Positions 36,807 to 46,561 of a DNA stretch of 64,000 bases are shown piece after piece. This stretch comes from Streptomyces sp. F001. GTDB lineage: Bacteria; Actinomycetota; Actinomycetes; Streptomycetales; Streptomycetaceae. The notes under the pieces were generated by a model. The model did no database searches. It worked only from the letters and a program-made list of their open reading frames with translations, and was not told the DNA's origin. Where the stretch lies: positions 1,426,001 through 1,490,000 of the forward strand of contig NZ_QZWF01000001.1 of NCBI RefSeq assembly GCF_004187715.1. The letters are read 5' to 3'. Each line of letters opens with the position of its first letter. Position 1 is the stretch's first letter. The position numbers and the translations under genes were made by a program.

Positions 36807-38534
36807 CTACGCCGAGGGCGAGGGTGAGGCGTCGGCGGATGTGCTTGCCGTCGGGCTCGGGGAGGGCGCCGCCGTCACGGTCAGCTCGACCGTCAGCACC
36901 GCGCCGCCCGTGGTGGTGATGCGCAGCAGATACGTGCCTGCGGTGTCGTCCGCATACAGCTTGGGCAGCGTCAGCAGGCCGTCCGCGTCCGTCTCGAGAC
37001 CTGTCAGGGTCCGTACGGCGGTGCCGTCGGCGTCCTTGAAGTAGGGGCCCTTGTCGTTCGTGGTCGGGTCGTCCGCCGACTTGATCAGTGTCGCGGTGGC
37101 CGCGACACCGTCCGCGGCGGCGCCCTTGTACGTCGCCTTCACCTGGACCTGGTTCGCGAACTCGCCGCCCGTCACGCAGGTCAGCGCCTCGTCGCCGGTG
37201 CGGGCCAGGCTGTCGGCGGCGCGGGCGGTGACGGTGGCGGTGTAGCCGACGCCGGGAATCGAGCGGCCCACGACGGAGGCCCGGACGGTGAAGTCGCCGG
37301 TCTTCTCGCCCGCCTTCAGCGCCGGAGCGAGGGCCACGCCGGACGTGCCGGTGACCATCGTGGCCACCTTCTCGCCGCCGGTGAAGGTGGTGTCGGTGTC
37401 GCCGACGATCGAGAACCGGATCCGCACCTTGGCGACGCCCTTGCCGGCCTCGGTCTCGGCGCGGGCGCTGATCCGCTCGCCGAAGGTGTCGCCCGCCATG
37501 GCGGTCAGCTGCGCCGTGCCCGCGTCCTCGAGGTGGTCCACCGTGTCGGTGGGGGTCGGCGGGGTGCTGGGTGGGGTGCTCGGCGGGGTCGAAGGGGGAG
37601 GCGTCGGGCTGGTGGAACCGCCGCCGGAGGGCGGCTCCGGCGTCGGCGACTGGGTCCCCGGCTTCTTGGTCGGCGGCTTCGGCGAGGGGCTCGACCCGGC
37701 GGGCTCGTCGCTGCGGTCGGAGGGGAGCTGGCCGGTGCCGTCCGGGACCTCATGGGTGCCCTTGCGGTAGTACTCCAGCCACGACAGGACGGTGTTGAGG
37801 TAGTCCGTCGAGTTGTTGTAGCTGAGGATCGCGCTGTTGAGGTCGGAGTCGGTCGACAGGTCCCAGCCGAAGCGGCACAGGTAGTGGCCGGCCGCGAGGG
37901 CGGCGTCGTAGATGTTGTTGGGGTCCTTCAGGCCGTCGTCGTTGCCGTCGCGGCCGGCCCACGCCCAGGTCGACGGGATGAACTGCATGGGGCCCACGGC
38001 CCGGTCGTACGCCGAGTCGCCGTCGTAGCGGCCGTTGTCGGTGTCGCTGATGTTCGCGAAGCCGTTGCCGTTCAGCTGGGGGCCGAGGATGGCGGTGATC
38101 GTGGTGCCGTTCGCGTCGACGTTGCCGCCGCGCGCCTGGCCCGACTCGACCTTGCCGATGGCGGCGAGGAGCTCCCAGGGCAGGTTGCAGCCGGGCTTCG
38201 ACGCGCGCAGCTCGTCCGCGGCCTTCTTGTAGGCGTCCAGGACGGTCGCCGGTATGCCGGCGGCCGCGTCGCCCGTGATCGGATCCGCCGTGGCGCTGGG
38301 TGAGGGGGTGGGGCTGTCCAGCGGCGGCAGGTCCGTGTAGTACGGCGAGTTGCCGGTCGCGCTGTCCCCGGCAGGCGCGTCGGGTGAGGGCTGGGTGCCG
38401 GTGGCGGACTGTCTGCCGGAGTCGTCGGTCACCAGTCCCGGGCCCTGGGACGCGGCCAGCGCCGCGACCGCCACCGCGGCCACGGTGGTGTTCATCGCCC
38501 CCTTGCGCAGCCTCCTGCCGAATTGCGCCGCCAT
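36807..38534 (-). CDS. Secreted lytic transglycosylase with C-terminal Ig-like region
   Basis: 575 residues from ATG 38534 (GGGAGGGG ribosome-binding site). An N-terminal hydrophobic segment is followed by a Ser/Pro/Thr linker. The transglycosylase domain (about residues 90-260) has the catalytic Glu in 'LLAAIGKVESGQA' (E130), 'AVGPMQFIPSTWAWAGRDGNDDG', and 'LAAGHYLCRFGWDL'. A long Pro/Thr/Ser spacer (about 275-345) leads to a C-terminal region of Big/invasin-like beta repeats ('GDTFGERISARAETEAGKGVAKVRIRFSIVG', 'QVQVKATYKGAAADGVAATATLI'). It probably cleaves peptidoglycan at the cell surface. Confidence 0.88.
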   Translation of the reverse strand: MAAQFGRRLRKGAMNTTVAAVAVAALAASQGPGLVTDDSGRQSATGTQPSPDAPAGDSATGNSPYYTDLPPLDSPTPSPSATADPITGDAAAGIPATVLDAYKKAADELRASKPGCNLPWELLAAIGKVESGQARGGNVDANGTTITAILGPQLNGNGFANISDTDNGRYDGDSAYDRAVGPMQFIPSTWAWAGRDGNDDGLKDPNNIYDAALAAGHYLCRFGWDLSTDSDLNSAILSYNNSTDYLNTVLSWLEYYRKGTHEVPDGTGQLPSDRSDEPAGSSPSPKPPTKKPGTQSPTPEPPSGGGSTSPTPPPSTPPSTPPSTPPTPTDTVDHLEDAGTAQLTAMAGDTFGERISARAETEAGKGVAKVRIRFSIVGDTDTTFTGGEKVATMVTGTSGVALAPALKAGEKTGDFTVRASVVGRSIPGVGYTATVTARAADSLARTGDEALTCVTGGEFANQVQVKATYKGAAADGVAATATLIKSADDPTTNDKGPYFKDADGTAVRTLTGLETDADGLLTLPKLYADDTAGTYLLRITTTGGAVLTVELTVTAAPSPSPTASTSADASPSPSA

Positions 38535-38811
38535 GAAGTGAACCCCTCCCATGGGCGTCCGGGCGCCCGCCGCTGTCTGCCCTGTCGCGATGTCCTGTTC
38601 GCGACGTTCCGTATCAGGTGCCCTGTGGCATTGTTCTGTTGGCGGTACGACGTGCTCCCCGGCACGTCAACCCAGGCGACCCTACGACAACTTCCTGCGC
38701 ACGGGCACCCGTTCGTGCCCGATTTTCACCGCTTGGCCATACACCGTTGGGCCGTCGGCCGCGCCTCGGGCCCCGCATACTGGACGTCGACGTCCGCCAT
38801 GGGGAGCACTG

Positions 38812-39672
38812 TTGCCGTTCACTCTGAGTCACGCCGCAGCCGTGCTGCCCGCGGTACGCACCGATGGCACCGGCCGTGGCCCGCTGGTGCCGTCCGTCCT
38901 TGTGGCAGGCTCCTTTGCGCCCGACATGACCTATTACGCGGCGAGTGTTCTGCCCGGTGCGATGGAATTCGGCGAGGTGACGCACTCCTTCCCGGGCGTG
39001 TTGACGGTCGATGTTCTGGTCGCCTGGGTGCTGGTGGGGCTGTGGCTGCTGGTCCGCGAACCGCTGGTGGCTCTGCTGCCGCGGGGGTGGCGGCCACGGG
39101 TGGCCACGCTCCTGCGCTGCGGGGCGCCACGCGCGCGCGTGCGGCCGGTTTCGGTGGCGTGGTGGTACGTGTCCGCGGCGCTCGGAGCGCTCACGCATGT
39201 CGTGTGGGACGCGTTCACCCATCTCGACCGGTGGGGGATGCGGCTGTTTCCCGTCCTGGGGCAGGAGGTGGCGGGGTCACCGCTGTACTGGTACCTGCAG
39301 TACGGGGGTTCGGCTGTGGCCGCGGCCGTCATCGCCGTGTTCGTGGCCGGCGCGCTGCGGCGCGTGTCCGCGGCCGAGCCGGTGGGCGTGCCCTCGCTGT
39401 CGGTACGGGACCGCTGGTGGGCCGGTGCCGTGATCGGCGGCTGCGCGCTGGTCGCGGCGGTGCACCGGGCGGCGCGGTGGTGGCAGTACTGGGGATCCGT
39501 CGCCAAGCCGTGGGAGCTGATTCCGACGCTGTGCTTCGGAGCCGGGGCGGGACTCGTCCTGGGGGTGCTGCTGTACGCCGTGGGGGTGCGGCTCCGGCGA
39601 CCGGCTCGGGTCGCCTCTAGTGATTCCAGAGGGGTCGGCAGGGAGCGGGACCGGAGCCGTCAGGGGGCTTGA
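38812..39672 (+). CDS. DUF4184 membrane protein
   Basis: 286 residues from TTG 38812 (LPFTLSHAAAVLP...), preceded by ggggagcac. The N-terminal 'PFTLSHAAAVLP' and 'GSFAPDMTYYA' are hallmarks of DUF4184. At least five hydrophobic helices are seen, with 'GALTHVVWDAFTHLDRWGM' in one loop. Function unknown. Its 3' end overlaps the convergent hypothetical gene by 56 bp. Confidence 0.85.
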   Translation: MPFTLSHAAAVLPAVRTDGTGRGPLVPSVLVAGSFAPDMTYYAASVLPGAMEFGEVTHSFPGVLTVDVLVAWVLVGLWLLVREPLVALLPRGWRPRVATLLRCGAPRARVRPVSVAWWYVSAALGALTHVVWDAFTHLDRWGMRLFPVLGQEVAGSPLYWYLQYGGSAVAAAVIAVFVAGALRRVSAAEPVGVPSLSVRDRWWAGAVIGGCALVAAVHRAARWWQYWGSVAKPWELIPTLCFGAGAGLVLGVLLYAVGVRLRRPARVASSDSRGVGRERDRSRQGA

Positions 39673-39988
39673 TGGCTGGGACGGTGGGGAGGGTCGCGGT
39701 GAACACGGTGAGTGTGTGCGTCGGGCGCGGCGGCCGGGGCAGCCGGGCGAGGAGCAGGGCCAGGTAGCCGCGGGCCAGGTCGGCCCACAGGCGCCAGACG
39801 GCGGTGTCCCGGGCGCGTACGACGGCGGGTTTCCGGAATTCCCGGTGAGCGAGGCGGCGGCGTAGCTCCGCGGTGGCGTGTCTCAGGGCCGTCACCGGGT
39901 CGGTGGGGATGCGGGCGGTGCTTGCGCCGACCGCGTGGGGCGGGGCCGGCGGGATCGCCGTCCGGCGGTTGAGCATGCGTATACCCAT
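39617..39988 (-). CDS. Hypothetical protein
   Basis: 123 residues from ATG 39988. A basic N-terminus is followed by a helical middle ('VTALRHATAELRRRLAHREF', 'WRLWADLARGYLALLLARLP') and an extended C-terminus. No family recognised. The Ala/Arg/Leu-rich helices might associate with membranes. The start is chosen because the upstream extension runs into a repeat element. Confidence 0.6.
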   Translation of the reverse strand: MGIRMLNRRTAIPPAPPHAVGASTARIPTDPVTALRHATAELRRRLAHREFRKPAVVRARDTAVWRLWADLARGYLALLLARLPRPPRPTHTLTVFTATLPTVPAIKPPDGSGPAPCRPLWNH

Positions 39989-40303
39989 GGCCGCATCTTG
40001 ACGGGCGGGGGCGGCCGGGGGCTTTTCCGCGTGGGCCACGCGGGTGACGGGTCCCTCCGGGGTGGGCCGGGTGCCTCGCGTTTGCCTGGTTGCGGTGGGC
40101 CTTGGGGCTGCGGGTGGTCCGTGGCCGGTCGCTCCCCCACTCTCGGCTTCGCTCGTGCGGGGGACCCCCATCGCGGCGGAGCCGCATATCGACGCAGCCC
40201 CGCGCCCCTGAGGGCGCTGCAGTCCCGCCCCGCAAAGCACCACGGGATGCCGGGCCGGTTGGGAACCTGGCCCGGCATCGAGACGTGGCCCGCCTTGCGG
40301 CGG
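39989..40303. repeat. 315-bp intergenic region with palindromic repeat elements
   Basis: No gene. It contains a G/C-rich palindromic element near 40130-40170 (cggcttcgctcg flanked by complementary gctccccc / gggggacccc runs) and a fragment of the 'ccgcgcccctgagg' type of Streptomyces repeat near 40198-40215. polA ends at 40304, so its terminator should be here; the palindrome may serve. Confidence 0.5.
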
Positions 40304-43030
40304 CTAGTGTGCTGCCGACTCCCAGTCGGGGCCCACGCCCACCGAGACGTCCAGGGGGGCCCTGAGGTGGACGGCGTCGGCCATTTCGCGGCGGACGATC
40401 TCCTCGGCCGCCGCCCGCTCGCCGGGGGCGATCTCCAGGACGATTTCGTCGTGGACCTGGAGGAGCATGCGGGACTTGAGGTCCGCCTCCCGCAGGGCCC
40501 GGTCCACGTTGAGCATGGCGATCTTGACGATGTCCGCCGCCGTGCCCTGGATGGGTGCGTTGAGGGCCATGCGCTCGGCCGCCTCGCGGCGCTGGCGGTT
40601 GTCGCTGTTGAGGTCGGGGAGGTAGCGGCGGCGCCCGAAGAGCGTCGCCGTGTAGCCCGTCGCCCGTGCCTCGTCGACCGCCCGGCGCAGATAGTCCCGT
40701 ACGCCGCCGAAGCGCTCGAAGTACGCGTCCATCAGGGTGCGGGCCTCGGCCGCCTCGATGTTCAGCTGCTGGGACAGGCCGAACGCCGACAGCCCGTACG
40801 CCAGGCCGTACGACATCGCCTTGATCTTGCGGCGCATCTCGGCGTCCACCGCGGAGGGAGCGACGGCGAACACCTGCGCGGCAGCCGTGGTGTGCAGGTC
40901 CTCGCCGGAGGTGAACGCCTCGATCAGACCCGCGTCTTCGGAGAGGTGGGCCATGACGCGCAGCTCGATCTGGCTGTAGTCCGCCGTCATCAGCGACTCG
41001 AAACCCTCGCCGACCACGAAGCCACGGCGGATCGCCCGGCCCTCGTCGGTGCGGACCGGGATGTTCTGCAGGTTCGGGTCCGTGGAGGACAGGCGGCCGG
41101 TGGCGGCGACGGTCTGGTTGAAGGTGGTGTGGATACGGCCGTCCGTCGCGACGGTCTTGATCAGGCCCTCGACGGTGACCCGCAGCTTCGCCTGCTCGCG
41201 GTGACGGAGCATGATCACGGGCAGTTCGTTGTCGGTCTGGGTGGCCAGCCACGCCAGGGCGTCGGCGTCGGTGGTGTAGCCGGTCTTGGTCTTCTTGGTC
41301 TTCGGCAGGGCCAGCTCACCGAAGAGGACTTCCTGCAACTGCTTGGGCGAGCCCAGGTTGAACTCGTGCCCGGCGGCCGCATGGGCCTCCTTCACGGCCT
41401 GCTGCACGGCACCGGCGAACATCTGCTCCATGGCTTCCAGGTGGGCGCGGTCCGCCGCGATGCCGTGCCGCTCCATCCGGGCCAGCAGCGCCGACGTGGG
41501 CAGCTCCACATCCCGCAGCAGATCTGCTGCGCCGACCTCCTGCAGCCGGCCCTCGAAGGCCTGGCCCAGGTCGAGGACGGCGCGGGCCTGGATCATCAGT
41601 GCCTCGGCCTCGGCGCCGTCGTCCGCGCCGAAGGCCAGCTGTCCGTCGGCCGCGGCGGCGGGCGCAAGCTCGCGGTGCAGGTACTCCAGGGACAGCGCGT
41701 CCAGGTCGAAGGAACGGCGGCCGGGCTTGACCAGATAGGCGGCGAGCGCGGTGTCCATGGTGACGCCGGCGACGGTCCAGCCGTGCTCGGCGAAGACCCG
41801 CATCGCGCCCTTGGCGTTGTGGAAGACCTTGGGCCGGGCGGCGTCGGCCAGCCAGGCCGCGAACGCCTTCTCGTCGGCCTCGTCCAGCTGGGACGGGTCG
41901 AACCAGGCCGCCGGTCCCGACGGTGTGGCGAGCGCGACCTCGGCGACCGCGCCCGTGCCGAGCGCCCACGTGTCCACCGTGGCGACGCCCAGGGGGCCTG
42001 CGCCGTGCTCGGCGAGCCAGGGCGCCAGCTCGCCCGTGCCCAGCACCGTGCTGTCCAGTTCCACGCCGTCGGCCACGACCGGGGTGACCTCGGTCTCCTC
42101 GGCGCCCGGGTCGACGCCGAAGAGCCGTTCGCGCAGCGAGGGGTTCCTGATCTCCAGGGTGTCCAGCACCATGGAGACAGCCTTGCGGTCGTACGGCGCG
42201 CGGGCCAGGTCGGCGACCGTCCTGGGCAGTTCCACCTGGCGCTCCAGCTCGGTGAGCCGGCGGTTCAGCTTCACCGCCTCCAGGTGGTCGCGAAGGTTCT
42301 GCCCGGCCTTGCCCTTGACCTCGTCGACGCGCTCCACCAGGTCGGCGAACGAGCCGAACTGGTTGATCCACTTCGCGGCCGTCTTCTCGCCGACCCCCGG
42401 GATGCCCGGCAGGTTGTCCGACGGGTCGCCGCGCAGGGCAGCGAAGTCGGGGTACTGCGCGGGCGTCAGTCCGTACTTCTCGAAGACCTTCTCCGGCGTG
42501 AACCGGGTCAGCTCCGAGACGCCCTTCGTGGGGTAGAGCACCGTGGTGTGCTCGGAGACCAGCTGGAAGGAGTCACGGTCGCCGGTGACGATCAGCACCT
42601 CGAAGCCCTCGGCCTCGGCCTGCGTGGCGAGCGTGGCGATCACGTCGTCCGCCTCGTACCCCTCGACCGCGAAGCGCTGGGCGTGCATCGCGTCGAGCAG
42701 CTCGCCGATCAGCTCCACCTGGCCCTTGAACTCGTCCGGAGTCTTGGAGCGGTTCGCCTTGTACTCCGTGAACTCCTGGGAGCGCCAGGTCTTGCGCGAG
42801 ACGTCGAAGGCCACCGCGAAGTGCGTGGGCGCCTCGTCGCGGAGCGTGTTGGCCAGCATCGACGCGAAGCCGTAGATCGCGTTCGTCGGCTGGCCCGTCG
42901 CGGTCGTGAAGTTCTCCGCGGGCAGCGCGAAGTACGCGCGGTAGGCCAGCGAGTGCCCGTCCATGAGCATCAGGCGCGGACGGGTACCGCCGGGGCTGTT
43001 GTCGGTCTTCTTCGATGCTGTCTCTGCCAC
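40304..43030 (-). CDS. polA: DNA polymerase I
   Basis: 908 residues from GTG 43030; a GTG at 43060 would add 10 residues. N-terminal 5'-3' exonuclease: 'LMLMDGHSLAYRAYFALP', 'VEGYEADDVIATLA', 'IVTGDRDSFQLVS', 'GDPSDNLPGIPGVGEKTAAKW'. The central 3'-5' exonuclease-like domain lacks the DxE motif (it reads 'GVATVDTWALGTG'). Polymerase motifs A 'LMTADYSQIELRVMAHLS', B 'RRKIKAMSYGLAYGLSAFGL' and C 'LLQVHDEIVLE' are intact. It fills gaps and removes RNA primers. It is divergent from the oxidoreductase gene. Confidence 0.96.
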   Translation of the reverse strand: MAETASKKTDNSPGGTRPRLMLMDGHSLAYRAYFALPAENFTTATGQPTNAIYGFASMLANTLRDEAPTHFAVAFDVSRKTWRSQEFTEYKANRSKTPDEFKGQVELIGELLDAMHAQRFAVEGYEADDVIATLATQAEAEGFEVLIVTGDRDSFQLVSEHTTVLYPTKGVSELTRFTPEKVFEKYGLTPAQYPDFAALRGDPSDNLPGIPGVGEKTAAKWINQFGSFADLVERVDEVKGKAGQNLRDHLEAVKLNRRLTELERQVELPRTVADLARAPYDRKAVSMVLDTLEIRNPSLRERLFGVDPGAEETEVTPVVADGVELDSTVLGTGELAPWLAEHGAGPLGVATVDTWALGTGAVAEVALATPSGPAAWFDPSQLDEADEKAFAAWLADAARPKVFHNAKGAMRVFAEHGWTVAGVTMDTALAAYLVKPGRRSFDLDALSLEYLHRELAPAAAADGQLAFGADDGAEAEALMIQARAVLDLGQAFEGRLQEVGAADLLRDVELPTSALLARMERHGIAADRAHLEAMEQMFAGAVQQAVKEAHAAAGHEFNLGSPKQLQEVLFGELALPKTKKTKTGYTTDADALAWLATQTDNELPVIMLRHREQAKLRVTVEGLIKTVATDGRIHTTFNQTVAATGRLSSTDPNLQNIPVRTDEGRAIRRGFVVGEGFESLMTADYSQIELRVMAHLSEDAGLIEAFTSGEDLHTTAAAQVFAVAPSAVDAEMRRKIKAMSYGLAYGLSAFGLSQQLNIEAAEARTLMDAYFERFGGVRDYLRRAVDEARATGYTATLFGRRRYLPDLNSDNRQRREAAERMALNAPIQGTAADIVKIAMLNVDRALREADLKSRMLLQVHDEIVLEIAPGERAAAEEIVRREMADAVHLRAPLDVSVGVGPDWESAAH

Positions 43031-43194
43031 GCCCCCGATCCTGCCACGACCCACTGACACTCAGCCCCGGGCGCCGTCCACGCTCCTCGGCGCAGGCATT
43101 GCTCACGCCCTCCGCACGACCGCACCGTCAACGGTGTCACCGGCACGTGCGAGGATCGGAGACCTATCTCACACACGCACTCGAAGGAGAGGCG

Positions 43195-45464
43195 ATGGCA
43201 ACGAAGCCGCCCAACGCCGACCCGGTTCAGGACGCGCCCGACGTCGCCGAGCCGCAGCACGCGGCGGCCGGTCTGCCGGCCATCGGGCACACCCTGCGCG
43301 TCGCCCAGCAGCAGATGGGCGTGAAGCGCACCGCGCTGACGCTGCTGCGGGTCAACCAGAAGGACGGCTTCGACTGCCCCGGCTGCGCCTGGCCGGAGCC
43401 CGATCACCGGCACAGGGCGGAGTTCTGTGAGAACGGCGCGAAGGCGGTCGCAGAGGAGGCCACCCTGCGCCGGGTCACCCCGGAGTTCTTCGCCGCGCAC
43501 CCGGTCGCCGACCTCGCCGGCCGCAGCGGCTACTGGCTCGGCCAGCAGGGGCGGCTCACGCACCCCATGTATCTGCCCGAGGGCGGCGAGCACTACGAGC
43601 CGGTCACCTGGGAGCGCGCCTTCGATCTCATCGCCGAGGAGATCACCGCGCTCGGCTCCCCCGACGAGGCCGTCTTCTACACCTCGGGGCGTACGAGCAA
43701 CGAGGCCGCGTTCCTCTACCAGCTCTTCGCGCGCGAGCTCGGCACGAACAACCTGCCCGACTGCTCGAACATGTGCCACGAGTCGTCCGGCTCCGCGCTG
43801 TCCGAGACGATCGGCATCGGCAAGGGCAGCGTCCTGCTGGAGGACCTCCACAAGGCCGACCTGATCATCGTCGCCGGCCAGAACCCCGGCACGAACCACC
43901 CGCGGATGCTGAGAAGGCCAAGGCAGGCGGCGCGAAGATCATCAGCGTCAATCCGCTGCCCGAGGCCGGCCTGGAACGCTTCAAGAACCCGCAGACCCCG
44001 AAGGGGCTGGCCGCCGGGGCCTCGCTCACCGATCTGTTCCTGCAGATCCGCATCGGCGGCGATCAGGCCCTCTTCCGTCTCCTCAACAAGCTCGTCCTCG
44101 AGACCGAGGGCGCCGTCGACGAGGACTTCGTGCGCGAGCACACGCACGGCTACGAGGAGTTCGCGGCGGCCGCCCGCGCGGCCGACTGGGACGAGACGCT
44201 CACCGCGACGGGCCTCACGCGCGCGGAGATCGAACAGGCCCTGCGGCTGGTCCTCGCCTCCGAGCGCACCATCGTCTGCTGGGCGATGGGCCTCACCCAG
44301 CACAAGCACTCCGTGCCGACCATCCGCGAGGTGGTCAACTTCCTCCTCCTGCGCGGCAACATCGGCCGGCCCGGCGCGGGCGTGTGCCCGGTGCGCGGCC
44401 ACTCGAACGTGCAGGGCGACCGCACCATGGGCATCTTCGAACGGCCGGCAACCGCCTTCCTGGACGCCCTGGAGAAGGAGTTCGGCTTCGCGCCCCCGCG
44501 GGAGCACGGCTACGACGTCGTACGCGCCATCCGCGCCCTGCGGGACGGCGAGGCGAAGGTGTTCTTCGCGATGGGCGGCAACTTCGTCTCCGCGTCTCCC
44601 GACACGGAGGTCACCGAGGCGGCGATGCGACGCGCCCGGCTCACCGTGCACGTGTCGACGAAGCTCAACCGCAGCCACGTCATCACCGGCGCACGAGCAC
44701 TGATCCTGCCCACCCTGGGCCGCACCGAGCGCGATCTTCAGGGCAGCGGCGAGCAGTTCGTGACCGTCGAGGACTCCATGGGCATGGTGCACGCCTCCCG
44801 CGGCCGGCTGCAGCCCGCGAGCCCGCACCTGCTGTCCGAGCCGGCGATCGTCTGCCGTATGGCACGCCGCGTGCTCGGCGAGAACAGCACGGTGCCGTGG
44901 GAGGAGTTCGAGAAGGACTACGCCACCGTCCGTGACCGCATCGCGCGTGTGATCCCCGGCTTCGAGGACTTCAACGCGCGCGTGGCCCGGCCCGGCGGCT
45001 TCACGCTCCCCCACGCCCCGCGCGACGAGCGCCGCTTCCCCACGGCCACCGGCAAGGCCAACTTCACCGCGGCGCCCGTGGAGTACCCGAGGCTGCCCGA
45101 GGGCCGGCTGCTGCTGCAGACGCTGCGTTCGCACGACCAGTACAACACCACGATCTACGGCCTCGACGACCGCTACCGGGGCATCAGGAACGGCCGCCGG
45201 ATCGTCCTCGTCAACCCCGAGGACGCGCGGGAGCTCAAGGCCGCGGACGGGTCGTACGTCGACCTGGTCAGCGAGTGGACGGACGGCGTCGAGCGGCGCG
45301 CGCCCGGCTTCCGGGTCGTGCACTACCCCACGGCACGGGGCTGTGCGGCCGCCTACTACCCGGAGACCAACGTCCTCGTCCCGCTGGACGCCACCGCCGA
45401 CGTCAGCAACACCCCGGCCAGCAAGTCCGTCGTCGTCCGTCTGGAACAATCTGCGACCGACTGA
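43195..45464 (+). CDS. FdhF/YdeP-family molybdopterin oxidoreductase, one frameshift
   Basis: ATG 43195 with an AAGGAGAGGCG ribosome-binding site. 'DGFDCPGCAWPEPDH' and 'EFCENGAKAVAEEAT' form the N-terminal Cys motif of the YdeP/FdhF group. 'FYTSGRTSNEAAFLYQLFARELGTNNLPDCSNMCHESSG' is the molybdopterin region, with Cys in CHESSG. After a one-base loss at 43911 the frame continues 'EKAKAGGAKIISVNPLPE' to 'KSVVVRLEQSATD'. About 755 residues in total, normal for the family. It probably oxidises a small organic acid or aldehyde; the substrate is unknown. Confidence 0.88.
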
Positions 45465-45531
45465 GCGTTTGCTCAGCCGGATGCGTTTCCAGACGCGTGC
45501 GACGAGAAGACGACGAAACGGAGCCCGGCCC

Positions 45532-46020
45532 ATGGGTGAGCAGCAGACCGTGAAGTTCCCGCAACAGGTCATCGACGAGTACGCGGCGCTCGGCGTCGAC
45601 CTGCCCGCCCTGTTCTCCGCCGGGCACCTGGGCACGCGCATGGGCGTACAGATCGTGGAGGCCTCCGCGGACCGTGTCGTCGGCACGATGCCGGTGGAGG
45701 GCAACACCCAGCCGTACGGGCTGCTGCACGGCGGCGCGTCCGCGGTGCTCGCCGAGACCCTGGGCTCGGTCGGCTCCATGCTGCACGGCGGCACCTCGAA
45801 GATCGCCGTGGGCGTCGACTTGAACTGCACCCACCACCGCGGCGTCCGTTCCGGCCTGGTCACCGGCGTGGCCACGCCCGTGCACCGGGGGCGCTCCACG
45901 GCGACGTACGAGATCGTGATCAGCGACGAGCAGGACCGACGTGTGTGCACCGCCCGCCTGACCTGCCTGCTGCGGGACGTGAACCCGGGCGACGGGGAGC
46001 ACGTGCGCGCGGCGGACTGA
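45532..46020 (+). CDS. PaaI-type hotdog thioesterase
   Basis: 162 residues from ATG 45532. Hotdog-fold features: 'GVDLPALFSAGHLGTRMGVQIVEASADRVVGTMPV', 'PYGLLHGGASAVLAETLGSVGS' with the catalytic-helix HGG, and 'GVDLNCTHHRGVRSGLVTGVATPVHRGRSTA'. Likely hydrolyses an aryl- or short-chain acyl-CoA. It follows the molybdopterin oxidoreductase by 67 bp and may share its transcript. Confidence 0.9.
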   Translation: MGEQQTVKFPQQVIDEYAALGVDLPALFSAGHLGTRMGVQIVEASADRVVGTMPVEGNTQPYGLLHGGASAVLAETLGSVGSMLHGGTSKIAVGVDLNCTHHRGVRSGLVTGVATPVHRGRSTATYEIVISDEQDRRVCTARLTCLLRDVNPGDGEHVRAAD

Positions 46021-46561
46021 TCCGGACACCGGGCCGGGCTCGCAGGGTGGTTGACCCGCATCAGTCGCACCGCACCTCAGCCAGGACGGCGGGGCCCCGC
46101 GGTCCGGCCCCGCACGTCGCTTTTGCGGAAAAGTGCCGCGGAACGACGCATTCTTTTTCCCATCTGTAACTCTACGTAATACGCGCGCAATTGAGGGCTG
46201 CACTTTCAGCCGGGATCCAGCGCAGGGGCGACGCCCCACAAGCAACACCAGGTAGCCTGCAGCAACCACTCCCCGCCATTACCAAAACCAAAAACACTGC
46301 TGATCACAGCAGGCGAATCCTGCGAGTCTCAACATGCGGACAGGGCGAATCGGTTGGAATTCCGCGCTTCTACCCGCCTAGTACCGCTCTGCATTACGTC
46401 GTGTCATAACAAGAGCGTCACAGCCTTGGCCAGACACTCCTCCACGGTTCCCGCACACGCTTAGAGTCACGGCCAGTCACCGCTCCAACGGGAGTTCGGT
46501 ACCAGCGCAGCACCCGCTATCCCCCCGCAGGGGGTGGCCGAGCCTGCCGAAAGGACTGATT
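46021..46561. other. 541-bp leader/intergenic region before the liv operon
   Basis: Markedly less GC-rich than its neighbours and without genes. A small hairpin (ggctg-cacttt-cagcc, 46196-46211) and another (gcagg-cgaat-cctgc, near 46308-46322) are present. Just upstream of livK are the runs 'cttggccagac' and 'gcttagagtcac', candidate promoter elements, then ccccccgcaggggg. The operon promoter and possibly a nitrogen- or leucine-responsive operator should lie here, but no known consensus was identified. Confidence 0.45.

Noticed and set aside
39878..43057. A 1059-codon open frame on the plus strand
   Set aside because: Antisense shadow of polA; the protein has only low-complexity R/G/V/H-rich sequence.
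43716..46070. A 784-codon open frame on the minus strand
   Set aside because: Antisense to the oxidoreductase and thioesterase genes, with no recognisable domain.
46021..46561. Riboswitch in the liv leader
   Set aside because: Only small hairpins are visible and none matches a riboswitch core that I recognise.
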